Numbered from the stretch's first letter, positions 41,173-52,006 are shown. The stretch is DNA of 64,000 nt from VAZQ01 sp963739385 (GCA_963739385.1 CAVUAI010000060.1:1-64000); one strand, 5' to 3'. The notes: a model not told the origin generated them from the sequence alone. Translations and numbers: made by a program.

Positions 41173-42720
41173 ATGCTGCGTATTCTTGCACCGGCCGTCG
41201 CGCTCGCGTTCGGCGCTGCGCTGGCACCGCCGGCGGCCGCGCAATCGGGCGTCGATCTCGTAAAACAAGCCGTCGCCGCGCAAGGCGGCGCGGCTGCGGT
41301 AAGCGCCGCCAAGACGACCATCATCAAGGGCGAGGCCAAACATTGGGAGCCCGGACAGTCGTACTCACCCACGGGCGAAGCAAAATTCCTGGGCAACTCG
41401 GCCTACACGCAGACCGTCGACAACGCGGCCCGCACCGTCCGCGTCGACTGGGATCGCGACATGAAATATCCGGCGGTCGAGCGCATCAAGTTCAGCGAGA
41501 TCACGACGCCAAGCTTCGGCGTCCAGATCGACGACAAGGGTGTGCAGACGCCGATGTCGGGTATTCGGCTTGCGGCGACCCTGCGCGAGCGTGAACGCGC
41601 CTCGCCGCGCCTGCTGGCGCGGGCGCTGGAGGACCCGCAGAGCATCGCGGCGCTGCCGGATCAGCAAGCCGGCCAACTCTCGTTGCCGGCGGTTGCGATC
41701 AAGACCCGCGTCGGCACGTTCACGGTCCTGTTCGACCGCGCGACGAATCTGCCGGCGGTGGTCCGCACCCGCGATGCCGACAACGTGTACGGCAATTCCA
41801 ACTATGACCTCGTCCTCTCCGATTGGAAGGACGTCGGTGGCGGCGCCAAGCGCGCGCACACGCTGTCGTTCCAGCTCAACGGCGTGGAGGTGCAGCGGCT
41901 GACCCTGAAGCAGGTCACCGTCGATGCGCCGATACCACCCGACACCTTCGCCGTCAGCGACGAGGTCAAGGCCAAGGCCAAGGCCGCCGCCAGCGAAGTA
42001 CCCTATCAATGGGTGTTGCGGCGCATGTTCCTCGGCCGCTTCCTCGACAGCGACAAGGTGTACTTTCCCGAGAACGGCGGCTTCAAGCTGGCCGAGCTGG
42101 CGCCGAACGTGCAGCACGTGGTCGGCGGCTCAGCCAACAACCTGATCGTGGCAATGAAGGACGGCCTCGTGATCTTCGACGCGCCGGTCGACGAAGGTCA
42201 ATCGCGCTGGGTCATCGACGCGGCCAAGGCCAAGTATCCGGGCAAGCCGATCAAGCAGCTGGTGCTCACCCATCACCATATGGACCATAGCGGTGGCACC
42301 CGGGCCTATGTGGCGGAAGGCGCCGAGATCGTGCTTCCGGGCCAGGCGCGGCCGTTTGTTGAGAAGATGATCCAGGCCGAGCACAAGCTTTCGCCGGACG
42401 CGCTGGCGAGGCAGTCAAAGCCGGCGAAGATCGTGGATGTGAAGGACACGATGTCGCTCAAGGATGATACGGTCGAGATCAACCTTTACAACATTCCCAA
42501 CCCGCATGCCGACGGCATGATCATCGGCCACGTGGTCGGCCCGAACCTGGTGTGGGTCACGGATCTGATCTCGCCGCGCGGCCCGATCGGCCGCTCACCC
42601 AACACGGTGGCAGTCGGCGACGCTCTGCGCAAAGCCAGCATCAGTGGATCGACGATCGTCGGCGGTCACGGCACCACGGCGAAACAGGCGGAAATCGAAC
42701 CTGTGCTGGCGGCGAACTAG
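41173..42720 (+). CDS. exported metallo-beta-lactamase-fold hydrolase
   Basis: ATG 41173 follows AGGGAGGAAG and gives 515 residues with signal peptide ILAPAVALAFGAALAPPAAA. The N-terminal 300 residues are an outer-membrane lipoprotein-sorting-like domain. The C-terminal half has the zinc motif LVLTHHHMDHSGGTRAYVAE and later NPHADGMIIGHVVG and IVGGHGTTAKQAE. It is a periplasmic hydrolase of unknown substrate. A long hairpin follows. Confidence 0.87.
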   Translation: MLRILAPAVALAFGAALAPPAAAQSGVDLVKQAVAAQGGAAAVSAAKTTIIKGEAKHWEPGQSYSPTGEAKFLGNSAYTQTVDNAARTVRVDWDRDMKYPAVERIKFSEITTPSFGVQIDDKGVQTPMSGIRLAATLRERERASPRLLARALEDPQSIAALPDQQAGQLSLPAVAIKTRVGTFTVLFDRATNLPAVVRTRDADNVYGNSNYDLVLSDWKDVGGGAKRAHTLSFQLNGVEVQRLTLKQVTVDAPIPPDTFAVSDEVKAKAKAAASEVPYQWVLRRMFLGRFLDSDKVYFPENGGFKLAELAPNVQHVVGGSANNLIVAMKDGLVIFDAPVDEGQSRWVIDAAKAKYPGKPIKQLVLTHHHMDHSGGTRAYVAEGAEIVLPGQARPFVEKMIQAEHKLSPDALARQSKPAKIVDVKDTMSLKDDTVEINLYNIPNPHADGMIIGHVVGPNLVWVTDLISPRGPIGRSPNTVAVGDALRKASISGSTIVGGHGTTAKQAEIEPVLAAN

Positions 42721-42812
42721 CATACGCTCCCGGAAGGTTGTCGATCTTTCAGGAGAGAACGAGGCGCGGACGAATATGTGAGTAATGTCGTCCGAGGTGA
42801 ACATTTGGCATT

Positions 42813-42853
42813 GCGGTCGCGGCGTCCTGCGATGAGCCGGACGCCGCGGTCGC
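42813..42853. terminator. long GC hairpin between converging genes
   Basis: CGCGGCGTCC (42818-42827) pairs perfectly with GGACGCCGCG (42839-42848); three more outer pairs follow a 2-base mismatch. It lies between the end of the metallo-beta-lactamase-fold gene and the end of the LVIVD gene, so it probably stops transcription from both sides. Confidence 0.6.
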
Positions 42854-42917
42854 TTTGGCGGAATTCAGGCCTGCGCCGCGCGGCGTGTCATGATGATAAC
42901 GCGCTCGCTCGACTGCG

Positions 42918-44249
42918 TCAGCGGTCCGTCGGTGTGGGCTGGTCGGGGCCGGAATAGCGCAGGATCCACATCCCCCAGTTTTTGTCCGTGATGTAGATGT
43001 ACCCTCGGGTGTCGACCAGCACGTCCTCGGTCTGCGCCACCACGTCTTTCGGCAGCGGGCCGGAATTGGCGGTCGGGTCGGGCGGGATGAACCAGCCGCT
43101 CTCCACCGGCTGGATCGGGTCCTTGATGTCGTAGACGCGCAGACCCGCGTTGAAATAGGTGAGATAGATCAGGTTGCCCGGCTTCTCGACGTCGGGCAGG
43201 TGAATCTCCTGATTGACGTTGTGCGGGCCGAAACGGCCGCCCTTTTCGCAGAAATTCTTGTAGGGCTTGCCCTTCGGCGGCTCCGGCAATGGGAACAGCG
43301 ACATCAGGCGCGGGCGCGCCGGATTCCTGTTGTCCACGAGCCCGGCGAAGTTGAGCGCCTCATTGCAGCGCTCGGCGCTGGCCTCGGAGGCGGCGAACAG
43401 GATGTTGCGGTCCCACAGCGGCAGCACGGTGTGAAGCGACTGCGATGCGGCGGCGAGAAACGGCGGGCTGAAGGTGAGCTTGCCAATCAGCTTCGGATTG
43501 GCGGCGTCGCTGATGTCGAGGTTGACCACCGCGGGCGAGTAGCCCATCGCGGCCATCTTGCCGTCCGGGCTGATATTCGCGGGACCATGAAAGCCTTCCG
43601 GTCCCTCACCTTTGGGCTCGCCCTGCTTCTGGCCGGGCATCCACCAGCGGCCCGCTTCTTTCGGCTGCCGCGGATCGCTCACGTCGAGAATGACAAGGAT
43701 CTGGCTGCTGAAGCCCGGCATGGCCGCCGCCAGATAGGCGTACTTGCCGCCGGGATAGGAATTGCGATGGGTGCCACTCGCTCCGGTCTTCCAGTGCGCA
43801 AGCTGCTTGGGATCTTCTGGATTGCCGATGTCCCAGATCAGCACACCTTCGTCCTGCGGTTTGCTTGGATCGCCGCCCCAGGCCGGCACCGATTTCTGCA
43901 GCGCGGTGAGCATGAGGTTGTCATGCAAGGTGACTTGTATGTTCCAGGTATTGCTGGCGCCGGAAATGAACTTGACGAGTTTCGGATCGCGCGGATCGGT
44001 GACGTCGACGATGCTCCAGCCGTAATGCCACAGGTGGCTCAGGTACATGTACCACCGCCCGTTGGCCTTCTTGATCGCCATCTTGAAGGCGCCCTTGCGG
44101 CCGCCGACGTCGGTGTAGCCGACGGGCTCCATCTGGCGGGCCTCCCATCCCGGCGGAATTGGGTCGGCACCGGCCTCAGCGGCGAAGCCAATCACGACGA
44201 CCGCGATCGCCGCGGCGGTTTGCCGAAAACTCCTTGCGATCCAACGCAT
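42918..44249 (-). CDS. exported LVIVD-repeat beta-propeller protein
   Basis: The 443-residue protein has a signal peptide (AAAIAVVVIGFAAEAGA) and several LVIVD-like propeller blades ending in a D-x-S/T-D-P pattern: YGWSIVDVTDPRDPKLVKFI, GVLIWDIGNPEDPKQLAHW, ILVILDVSDPRQPKEAGRWW, VVNLDISDAANPKLIGKLTF, LRVYDIKDPIQPVESGWFIP. Such proteins are periplasmic or surface-exposed and of unknown function. It is monocistronic. Confidence 0.85.
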   Translation of the reverse strand: MRWIARSFRQTAAAIAVVVIGFAAEAGADPIPPGWEARQMEPVGYTDVGGRKGAFKMAIKKANGRWYMYLSHLWHYGWSIVDVTDPRDPKLVKFISGASNTWNIQVTLHDNLMLTALQKSVPAWGGDPSKPQDEGVLIWDIGNPEDPKQLAHWKTGASGTHRNSYPGGKYAYLAAAMPGFSSQILVILDVSDPRQPKEAGRWWMPGQKQGEPKGEGPEGFHGPANISPDGKMAAMGYSPAVVNLDISDAANPKLIGKLTFSPPFLAAASQSLHTVLPLWDRNILFAASEASAERCNEALNFAGLVDNRNPARPRLMSLFPLPEPPKGKPYKNFCEKGGRFGPHNVNQEIHLPDVEKPGNLIYLTYFNAGLRVYDIKDPIQPVESGWFIPPDPTANSGPLPKDVVAQTEDVLVDTRGYIYITDKNWGMWILRYSGPDQPTPTDR

Positions 44250-44388
44250 CTAATCCTCCCGGGCTTCGGTCGATCATCACCGGCCGTTGATACACACGAT
44301 CAGCTGGTCCGCGCGACCTTGCGGCTGGCATGGTCGTCATGCACTGGCGTGTGCCGAAGTCGGATATCCGACTCCGGCATCGGATGGG

Positions 44389-44568
44389 CTATGGCAGATA
44401 GATGGAATTGGGTCGTTCGTTCAGCTCGATGTAGGTGCCCCAGGGGTCGGTGATGAAGGCCAGCGCGCCGCCGGTATTGTTCTTGGTGTAGGGTCGGTCC
44501 AGTTCGATGCCGGCCACCTCCAGCTTCGCGATGAAGCCTTCCGGAATGCGCACCGCGCGTTGACATTC
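44389..44568 (-). pseudogene. C-terminal remnant of a VOC/glyoxalase-type protein
   Basis: A minus-strand frame encodes RAVRIPEGFIAKLEVAGIEL, DRPYTKNNTGGALAFITDPW and GTYIELNERPNSIYLP, the last quarter of a vicinal-oxygen-chelate enzyme including its metal-ligand Glu. A TGA at 44569-44571 closes it upstream and no N-terminal part was found. The stretch 44570-44904 contains nothing else supportable. Confidence 0.65.
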
Positions 44569-44904
44569 TCAGCTCGCCGAGCGGGGACGCCGCGCCCGAC
44601 GCCCTCGACGGGTGGCCTGTGTCCGGCCCTTTTGGCAATGCAGCCATACCGTTATGTTGCAGTCACGGGCGCCGCCAAGGTCGCGACCACGCCGATCATT
44701 TTCACGCCCGCGGAACTGGGTGCCCCATATGGCGGCCGAAGTGGAGAAACGGGGGCAAAGTGGTGAGGGCCTCAGGGGCCAACCCGGAGTGATGGGGGTC
44801 TTACCCTCAGTGAATGGAATCCAAGGTGCTTTTGCGCACGCTGACTCGTCGCCAAGCCCGAATTGCGACCGCGCACGACACGATAAGACGGGAGGACCAA
44901 TCTG

Positions 44905-46158
44905 ATGACCGGCAAGGACTCCGTTGCCCTCGCGGCGAGCGCGCCCGCGTCCGTCACCGCCATGCGTGCACCTCGGCTTGAGCCCGACGTGCCGGAATTG
45001 CTGTCGCGCGCCCGCGCGATCGCAGAGGTCGTTCGCGCGCGGGTACAGGAAACCGAGGCGAACCGTTGCATCGCCGAGGACGTCATCGAGCGCATGCGCC
45101 AGGCCGAGCTGTTTCGCATTCTGCAACCACGCGCCTTTGGCGGGTTCGAATACGGCTTCGATGTCTTTGCCGACCTGGTCGCCACGATCGGCCGGGGCTG
45201 CGGATCCTCGGCCTGGGTGTACGGCCTCGGTGCCGTGCACCAGTGGTTCGCGGCCTGCTTCCCCAGGGAGGCGCAGGAGGAATTCTGGGCCGACCCCGGA
45301 GCCATCGCGGCGGGGTCCTATGCACCGGCCGGCAAAACGGTGGCGGTGGACGGCGGTTATCGCACCTCCGGAGTCTGGAGTTTCGCCAGCGGCTGCGACA
45401 ATGCGCATTGGTACTTGCTCGCCACCATGGTTCCACCCGTCGACGGCGCCGAGGCGCCGAAGCCTACCTTCCTGCTGGTGCCGCGCGCGGACGCCCGCAT
45501 CGACGACAATTGGCACACGATGGGCCTCGCCGGGACCGGCAGCAAGAACATCGTCGCGGACGATCTGTTCGTCCCCGCGCACCGCACACTGGCGATCGCG
45601 GACCTCGCCGCCGGCACCAGCCCGGGGACGCGCGTCAACACCAATCCGCTCTATCGCCAGTCGTTTCTTTCGGTGGTGCCGGTCACGCTCATCGCGCCGG
45701 TGCTCGGCATGGCGGAGGGCGCGCTTGCCGATTTCGTCGACATGGTGAAGGTGCGCGCGACGCGCGGGGCGGTCGCTGGCGGCAACCGTCGGATGGCCGA
45801 GTTCGCCACCATCCAGTCGCGCGTCGCCGAGGCGACCGGCTGCATCGACGCGGCGCGCCTGATGATGTTCCGCGATCTCGCGGAGACCGCCGCGATGGCC
45901 ACGCGTGGGGAGCCGACGCCGCTCGACATGCGGCTGCGCAACCGGCTCAGTCACACCTTCTGCACGCGCCTGCTCGTGCAGGCGATCGATGCCTTGTTCC
46001 TCGCCGCCGGCGGACAGGGGATCTTTCTCGCCAAGCCGCTTCAGCAGGCGTGGCGCGACGCCCACGCCGCCGCCTCCCATATCAGTCTCAACTGGGACGC
46101 GGTGAGCACCATGTACGGCCAGTACGCGTTGGGCCTGGAGCCGAAGGGGCAGTATTGA
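44905..46158 (+). CDS. acyl-CoA dehydrogenase-type flavin monooxygenase
   Basis: The 417-residue protein resembles the oxygenase component of two-component flavin monooxygenases with the acyl-CoA dehydrogenase fold: IGRGCGSSAWVYGLGAVHQW, VDGGYRTSGVWSFASGCDNA, WHTMGLAGTGSKNIVADDLF and the C-terminal LFLAAGGQGIFLAKPLQQAW, RDAHAAASHISLNWDAV. A flavin reductase would be needed in trans. The ATG follows GGGAGGACCAATCTG. Confidence 0.88.
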   Translation: MTGKDSVALAASAPASVTAMRAPRLEPDVPELLSRARAIAEVVRARVQETEANRCIAEDVIERMRQAELFRILQPRAFGGFEYGFDVFADLVATIGRGCGSSAWVYGLGAVHQWFAACFPREAQEEFWADPGAIAAGSYAPAGKTVAVDGGYRTSGVWSFASGCDNAHWYLLATMVPPVDGAEAPKPTFLLVPRADARIDDNWHTMGLAGTGSKNIVADDLFVPAHRTLAIADLAAGTSPGTRVNTNPLYRQSFLSVVPVTLIAPVLGMAEGALADFVDMVKVRATRGAVAGGNRRMAEFATIQSRVAEATGCIDAARLMMFRDLAETAAMATRGEPTPLDMRLRNRLSHTFCTRLLVQAIDALFLAAGGQGIFLAKPLQQAWRDAHAAASHISLNWDAVSTMYGQYALGLEPKGQY

Positions 46159-46197
46159 TGCGATCGGGAGCCGATGACGGCGTCGGGAACCCGCAAT

Positions 46198-46926
46198 TCA
46201 TGCAGTCAGATGATCGCGCAGCAGGCGGCCGCAGCCGGCAATGCTGTCGCCTCTCTTGAGCAGGCGCAGGCCCGCCCACAGGCTGACGGCATTGTTGGCG
46301 AGCACGGGCTTGCCGAGTTCGCTCTCCAGCCGGTCGACGACGCTCATCGAGGGCCAGTTGCCGCCGGGCATGATGATGGCGTCGGCGTCCGGGCGGTCGG
46401 TCCGGCGGCCGAGCTCATAGGCCTGTTCCGGACCGGTGCGGCCGAGTTCGATCGATGCCACGAAACCCACCACCTCGCTGTGCACGACCTTGAAGCCGCT
46501 CGTCTCCATGAAGTCGACCATGGCCTTGTCCATGGCCTTGCTCCACGGCGCGCCGATGGCAATGGTCCTGGCGCCGAGCCGCGTAAGGGCGTCGACGAAT
46601 GCGGTCGCCGCCGTGGTCGCGGGCTTGCCTGCGGCATCCTCCATGCGCTTGATCAGCTCACGGTCGTAGCCCTTGCCCTTGGCGAGCGTCGGAGCGGTCG
46701 CCGCGAACACGATGGCATCGACCTCGGCATCGGCGAGCTTGCGACTCTCCGATTCCAGCTCCAGCACGCAGCGCATCTGCTCTTCCGGCGTGATGTCGCG
46801 GTAGGCGACGCGTCCGGTATGCAGCGAAACCGTCGGCGGCAGCGCCGCCGAGAATTCCGGCTCCTGGGTGGTGTTGGACGAGGGCGTCAGCAGACCGAAG
46901 CGGTGCGTCTTCTTGACGTAGGACAT
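46198..46926 (-). CDS. Asp/Glu racemase-superfamily protein (maleate isomerase / arylmalonate decarboxylase type)
   Basis: The 242-residue protein begins RFGLLTPSSNTTQEPEF and includes TGRVAYRDITPEEQ and AIVFAATAPTLAKGKG, then AIIMPGGNWPSMSVVDRLES, PVLANNAVSLWAGLRLL. One of the two usual catalytic cysteines seems replaced (ATAP and PGGN contexts), so the reaction is uncertain. It starts 4 bases after the stop of the Bug receptor gene, an operon suggesting use of an imported dicarboxylate-like compound. Confidence 0.82.
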   Translation of the reverse strand: MSYVKKTHRFGLLTPSSNTTQEPEFSAALPPTVSLHTGRVAYRDITPEEQMRCVLELESESRKLADAEVDAIVFAATAPTLAKGKGYDRELIKRMEDAAGKPATTAATAFVDALTRLGARTIAIGAPWSKAMDKAMVDFMETSGFKVVHSEVVGFVASIELGRTGPEQAYELGRRTDRPDADAIIMPGGNWPSMSVVDRLESELGKPVLANNAVSLWAGLRLLKRGDSIAGCGRLLRDHLTA

Positions 46927-46930
46927 CGGC

Positions 46931-47920
46931 TCACTGCGATCCTTCGAGCCCGGCGGCCTTGATCACGGGGTGGAATTTCTGCGACTCCGATCTGATGTAG
47001 CGCTCGAATTCCGCGGGGCTGCTACTGCTCACCGCCTTCGAGCCTTGCCGCAGGATCGCGTCCTTGACGTCGGGCGAGGCGAGCGCCTTCGCCATACCGC
47101 CGTGCAGCCGGTTGATGATCTGCGGCGGCGTGCCGGCGGGTGCGAGCAGGCCGGCCCAGCCCACCACGACCACGCTCGGATAGCCGAATTCGGTCGGCGT
47201 CGGCGTGTTGGGAAACTGCTCGTCGCGCTCCTTGCCGAACGTGGCAATGAGGTTGAGCTTTCCGGTTTCCACGAGATCCGTCGTGCCGGACGTCGTCGTG
47301 AATGCCAGCGGGATCTGTCCGCTCAGCACGTCGGTGATCGCCGGGGTCTGCCCGCGGTAGGGCACATGCGTCATCTCGATATCGGCGGCGATCGAGAGCA
47401 GCACGCCCATCAGATGCGTCATGTTGCCGATGCCGAACGAGCCGTAATTGAGCCGGCCGGGATTCGCCTTGGCATGCTCGACGATATCCTTGATCGACTT
47501 GATCCCGGAGGCGGGATTGACCACCGCGCCCAGCGGATTGGCGACGGTCTGGGTGATCGGCGCGAAATCGCGCAGCGGGTCGTAGGGCAGCTTCTTGTAG
47601 ATGAAGCTGTTCATCGTCACCGCGCTCACCGGGGCATAGACCAGCGTATAGCCGTCGGGATTGGCCTTGGCTGCGGCCTCCATTCCGACGATGGCATTGG
47701 CGCCGGGACGGTTTTCGACCACGCCCTGCTGGCCCCAGAGCTCGCCCATCTTCTGCGCCAGCACGCGCGCCTGCTGGTCGACCCCGGACCCGGCGGCTTG
47801 CGGCACGATGATGCGGATGGGACGGTTGGGATAATCGTCGGGCGCCTGCGCCGCGGCGTCGGCGGCGGCCGCGAGCACCGCCACGCCCGTCAGCGTGGCA
47901 AACAGAATGCATCTGCTCAT
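46931..47920 (-). CDS. Bug-family binding protein
   Basis: The 329-residue receptor has a signal peptide (LFATLTGVAVLAAAADAAAQ) and Bug motifs: YPNRPIRIIVPQAAGSGVDQ, GVVENRPGANAIVGMEAAAK, ANPDGYTLVYAP, THVPYRGQTPAITDVLSGQI and GWAGLLAPAGTPPQIINRL. The gene next to it is a maleate-isomerase-like enzyme. No tctA or tctB is nearby. Confidence 0.9.
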   Translation of the reverse strand: MSRCILFATLTGVAVLAAAADAAAQAPDDYPNRPIRIIVPQAAGSGVDQQARVLAQKMGELWGQQGVVENRPGANAIVGMEAAAKANPDGYTLVYAPVSAVTMNSFIYKKLPYDPLRDFAPITQTVANPLGAVVNPASGIKSIKDIVEHAKANPGRLNYGSFGIGNMTHLMGVLLSIAADIEMTHVPYRGQTPAITDVLSGQIPLAFTTTSGTTDLVETGKLNLIATFGKERDEQFPNTPTPTEFGYPSVVVVGWAGLLAPAGTPPQIINRLHGGMAKALASPDVKDAILRQGSKAVSSSSPAEFERYIRSESQKFHPVIKAAGLEGSQ

Positions 47921-48056
47921 CAGCGCTCTCCCTCCCCAATGCTTTTTTGCCCGCGCGGTTCTGGGCTGCGCGTTGCATCAGCGTATCAGCGTCGTTGACG
48001 GCAGCCTAGTGCGGGTCTCGCTGGATCCGATCATCGTTGCCGCGGACTTGGTCTGC

Positions 48057-48095
48057 TCCCTTCCCCCTTGTGGGGAGGGGTTGGGGTGGGGGTCG
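48057..48095. repeat. intergenic GC-skewed repeat of the rhizobial CCCCCTTGTGGGGAGGGG type
   Basis: The sequence contains CCCCCTTGTGGGGAGGGG followed by TTGGGGTGGGGGTCG. Elements of this pattern are scattered between genes in Bradyrhizobium-like genomes. CCCC/GGGG arms can form a small hairpin. It is the only copy seen here. The rest of 47921-48267 holds no gene. Confidence 0.5.
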
Positions 48096-48267
48096 TTGTT
48101 AGCGCTGAGAATGTCCCTGACCACGCATCGATACTTGGCAATATTGCCACACGACCGACGCCGGTCGGCACGATCGCACATCATCACGCTTCGCCTCCGA
48201 TCATCTTGCTGTGCGAACTAGCGCCGCCTCATCTGCGGAGCGCCCCCTGACGGATCAGTGCATCTGC

Positions 48268-51200
48268 TCATGCGGCGGTCGGGCGGGCAAGATCAATGTA
48301 GCTAGTTTCGCCGATTGACGAGAGGAAGCCAATAACCTCGTGCACGCGCGAAATCGTTTGTGTCCTGCCATTGCAAGGCTTTCGGCCAAGATGCGCGATG
48401 GGGTCCCGTTCGTCATGTACGCCCACCGATCGATGCGAGGTATGGGTAAGAAGAGCTGCAAGCACCTCAACCATCCGGTCGATGTGATTGGTTGCGTTTC
48501 GCGCAAGCCACTCGACAACGCAGAACGCTTCTGTCGGCGCAAACCCTGCCTTCAGCATGGCGAGCAATTGGTCGGAAAGCCAAGTCGGATCAATTTGGTC
48601 GTGGAAGCACCATTGCCCAATCGCACCGAGTTCGGTGCGATATGCATCGGGATCGGGCGAATTCTTCGCAGCGTGCAACCTGAGTCCCCATACGCGAATC
48701 CGCGCGGCCGCATCTCGCCCGGAAGGTCCAATTCCAACTGCGTTCCGAGATACCACATCGCGTGCTGCCGCAGGGACGAGGGTGCGATCTGCCAGAATCT
48801 CTCGAGCAAGTCGCCCGGCAGCGCACCCCAGAGATGCAATATGACGAGATGTTCGGCCAAGCGATCCCGACGGAAATCATGATCGGGGGCGTCGTCGCCA
48901 GAAAGTCGGGCGATCTCGTCCTCGTAACATGGGCGCAGCTCAGGCAGGAGGTCTTTATTCGGCCCTTTGTCAAAACCGAGATGCGCAAGCCAGGCTGCGC
49001 GGCGCAGGGATTTATCATTCTGCGGGAACATGGCACTCAACTGCGCCCTTAGCCACCACTCCCGGACGTAGAACAACCAGTTCAAATAGCGCCCCATGAT
49101 GGCGCGTGGAATACGCCCTGCGGCCGACCGGTCCGAAAGGTCTGCTTCGAGAGCGAGCCGGACATCTGGCAAATGGCTCAGCGTCTCACGCGGCGCGGCG
49201 GCGATGGGACTTGACGCATCCTTGCTGAGCCAAAATGTCAGAAGAATGCACGATTCGACCGCCAGGCCGCGTAGCGTGGATTGCGCGGCGAGGAACGGCT
49301 CCCTGCGATATTGTTCCTCGAAATTTTCCGACTCGGCCTCCTTTGGAGCGAGGTCGACAAGGGTAAAGACGAGCGACCGCACGGAAGCCGCGTGGTCAAA
49401 ACTGATTCCCTCGACACCGCGTCGTAAGCCGGCCATAAGCAGTTGGCTGGCTGTTGTGCAGGCCCAAGTCCAGCTCAGGTCATCGCTCGCGGCAATTGTC
49501 GAGGAGTGAATGAACAGGTGGAATTTGGAATAGGTGGATCCGATCAGTTTCAATACGTTGCCCCATGCGAATTCGCGGCCGTTGCAGGCAGCGTTCTCAA
49601 GGCCCTCCAAGACCCGGCGAACACAAATCGGGGGCAGGCCAGCGAACTGATCGGCGTTGGCCGCATAGGCGGCCGGATTGTCGAGGACTGCGGCGCAGAG
49701 TTCTTCGCGAGCATCGTAACGGTTTGCCGCCGTGGCGCCTCCCCGGGACGCCACGATTTGAGGAAAGCAACAATTTCCGTGACCGGTGGCGCCGCGAAAT
49801 CGATGCGGGCGAGCGGGCTTTCCTGCGGCGGAAACAGCCGTTCGCGCCACGCATCCGGATCACCCAGCTCATCCACAATCCTCCGGATGCCTTCCTGACG
49901 CACGGAAGGTAGTACAGTGCGCCACTTCCATACCGTGTCCCGGAGGGTGGTCGCGTCAAAGATGCGCACCTCCTCCCGGTTCGGAGGTGCCTTCCGATGC
50001 TCCTCGAACCGAAGCCTCCAGGCCGCGCGGTACTTGTCAGCTACCGAATCAACCACATGCAGGACGGCCGCCTGCTTGTCGGCCGCCAAGTGGGGGAACC
50101 ATGCCAACGCGAGCTCGGCGTATTCGTGGCGACACCAGCTGGCCTCGATGAGTTCCGGATTGGTCAAGTAGGTGTCAGCCACGGCGGGAGCCGCCGCCGG
50201 GTTCTGGGCCAGCAAATGTAAGGCCAGACGAACAAAGACCTTGGGAGGATAGCTGGCGAACAGGTCAATGACGCCGCGCAGATTGGCAGGATCGTCCTTG
50301 ACCAGCATCTCCGCGGAACGCCGCACGGCGGTGATGAGCGCTTCGTAGGGTGCGTTGCCGGCCATCTTGTCATCGGCGATTGGCCGATCCAAGTGGTGGC
50401 TGTGCTGAAACTGACCGCCGATGACGCCGGCCTGTTGCAACAGTTCCAAAAATAGCCGGAGCGCGTCCAGGCCGCAGGACGTGGTGAGCGATGCGACACT
50501 CCGCAGTCGATCCGGCCATCCTGATCCCAGAGCTGAAAAAGCGAGCGCGCGACGAGCAACGCCGCTCCTTTCTGCCCGGCCGCTGCCAGCCTCTGGACCA
50601 AAGTGCCAGGGGATTGGAGCACATAGAAGGGCACATCGCGGCTGAGCCAGCCGGCCGCAATGCCCGTAAGCGGTGCCGCTTCCTCAGGCGGAAGCGCGAC
50701 CAAGATTTCAATGCCATCACGCCAGACGTCGGGGTTCTTGGAGGACGCAAGCTGTCGCAACGCATCCGCGACAGCCTTGCGCGTCGTAGCGTCAGGCGCG
50801 GCTGCCATTCGAAGCAAATAATTGCCCGCGGGCCATTGCCGAAGAGGCAGGTTGCGCTGTTTCCTTCGCGAGGCGCCCATAACGGCTCGCCTATGAGACC
50901 CCGCGCTACGAGGTGAGGCAGCCAGTCGGCAGTTTGGAGACTCTGAAAGAAGTGGCACTGGAGTGGCAAGGTGCGCGAGAATTTCGTTGACGAATTGGGC
51001 AACCGCCTGCGCCGAGCCTGGCGTCGCCGCCAGCTCATCGACGTGCCGCAGGAGCGCGACATATCGGCCCTGCAGAGCAAGGGCAATGGCTCGGAGAACG
51101 GCGTCAAAGGGCAGTTGATACTGGGAGCGAAACTCGTCATCGGCGTGCGAGCGGTGAAATGAACGCTGGTGCGCCTTGCCGAAGCCGTCGCAAAGCAAGA

Positions 51201-51618
51201 ACCAAAGATTCGCCACGTCGCCATCGGGCGCAAGCCCAAGCCGGCCGGCAATTTTCTCGATTTGCGTTCGATGGTTGAGGCGGGGCCTTAGGGCGGTTGC
51301 GGCGCGTTGGACTGATGCAGGCGGGAAACGAAGCTTGGCCAACGCCTACTTGGCTTTCTCGATTCTCTCCAGGTCGGGAGGAAATTCCAGCGCTTTCGCC
51401 TCCATGGGGACTTCAAGGACCTGGCGGAGCATGGACTCTAATTCGCGTAACGCATGCGCGGCCATTGGCCTCGAAGTTCGGAGCCCGAAGCCGCCTCCCG
51501 TCAAGCGGCAGAAATCCACATACGGATCCGCAATCGCCTGACCGAGTAACCGTTGAAGCAGAGCGGCCGTGTTCTGCTGCTCGGACGAGAGGTCGAAAGC
51601 GTTTGTCGACTCTTCCAT
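48268..51618 (-). pseudogene. very large helical-repeat protein gene in advanced decay
   Basis: From ATG 51618 the protein sense covers about 1,100 codons with one amber stop and roughly seven frame changes. The TAG at 51346-51348 (EKAK-stop-ALAKLRF, probably from CAG) comes first. Frame changes follow near 50965 (to HFFQSLQTADWLPHLVARGL), 50850 (back to LRQWPAGNYLLRMAAAPDAT), 50495, 49730, 48690, 48450 and 48365. The pieces (DGFGKAHQRSFH, CRHEYAELALAWFPHLAADK, WLSDQLLAMLKAGFAPTEAF, VIGFLSSIGETSYIDLARP) suggest stacked helices. No nuclease or NTPase motif was seen. The family is not recognised. Confidence 0.75.
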
Positions 51619-51639
51619 GCAACAGCCCTCAAACCGCGG

Positions 51640-51899
51640 CTAAAACGAGTATGTTGGCCCGGAATCTCGGACATGGGCTCGGGGCGAGCCGTTGACAAGG
51701 ACTGCGGTGGCTTGTCGACGTGACGCGTGCAGACGCGGGACGCTACTCGATTGGCCCGCTGCCGTCTGGCCATCATCCGCCGACGACAGCGGGCCAAAGT
51801 TTCCCAACAGGCGCGCGGCGGCGGCTATGGAAATGCCGCCATCCCATACGTCGCGCACCTTCCTTTTGGCGTCAGGTGGGCATTCTTGTAGGTGTCCAT
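51640..51899 (-). pseudogene. 5' fragment of an IS481-type transposase gene
   Basis: ATG 51899 starts MDTYKNAHLTPKG, close to the usual IS481 transposase start, and another frame continues VRDVWDGGISIAAAARLLGN, the first helix-turn-helix. The rest of the transposase is absent and the fragment has at least one frameshift. It lies directly before the decayed large gene, on the same strand. Confidence 0.55.
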
Positions 51900-52006
51900 T
51901 CGGTCCTCCGCGAATCGCTTCTGTCTGGCGACATCAGCGTTTCCGGGCCGGACCGAATGGAAACCTCCTGAAAGTTCACATCTAGCGATGCGGCTGGCTC
52001 GCGTCC

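Noticed and set aside
44569..46080. 503-codon minus-strand ORF
   Set aside because: It is a shadow opposite the acyl-CoA dehydrogenase-type gene, with no family sense.
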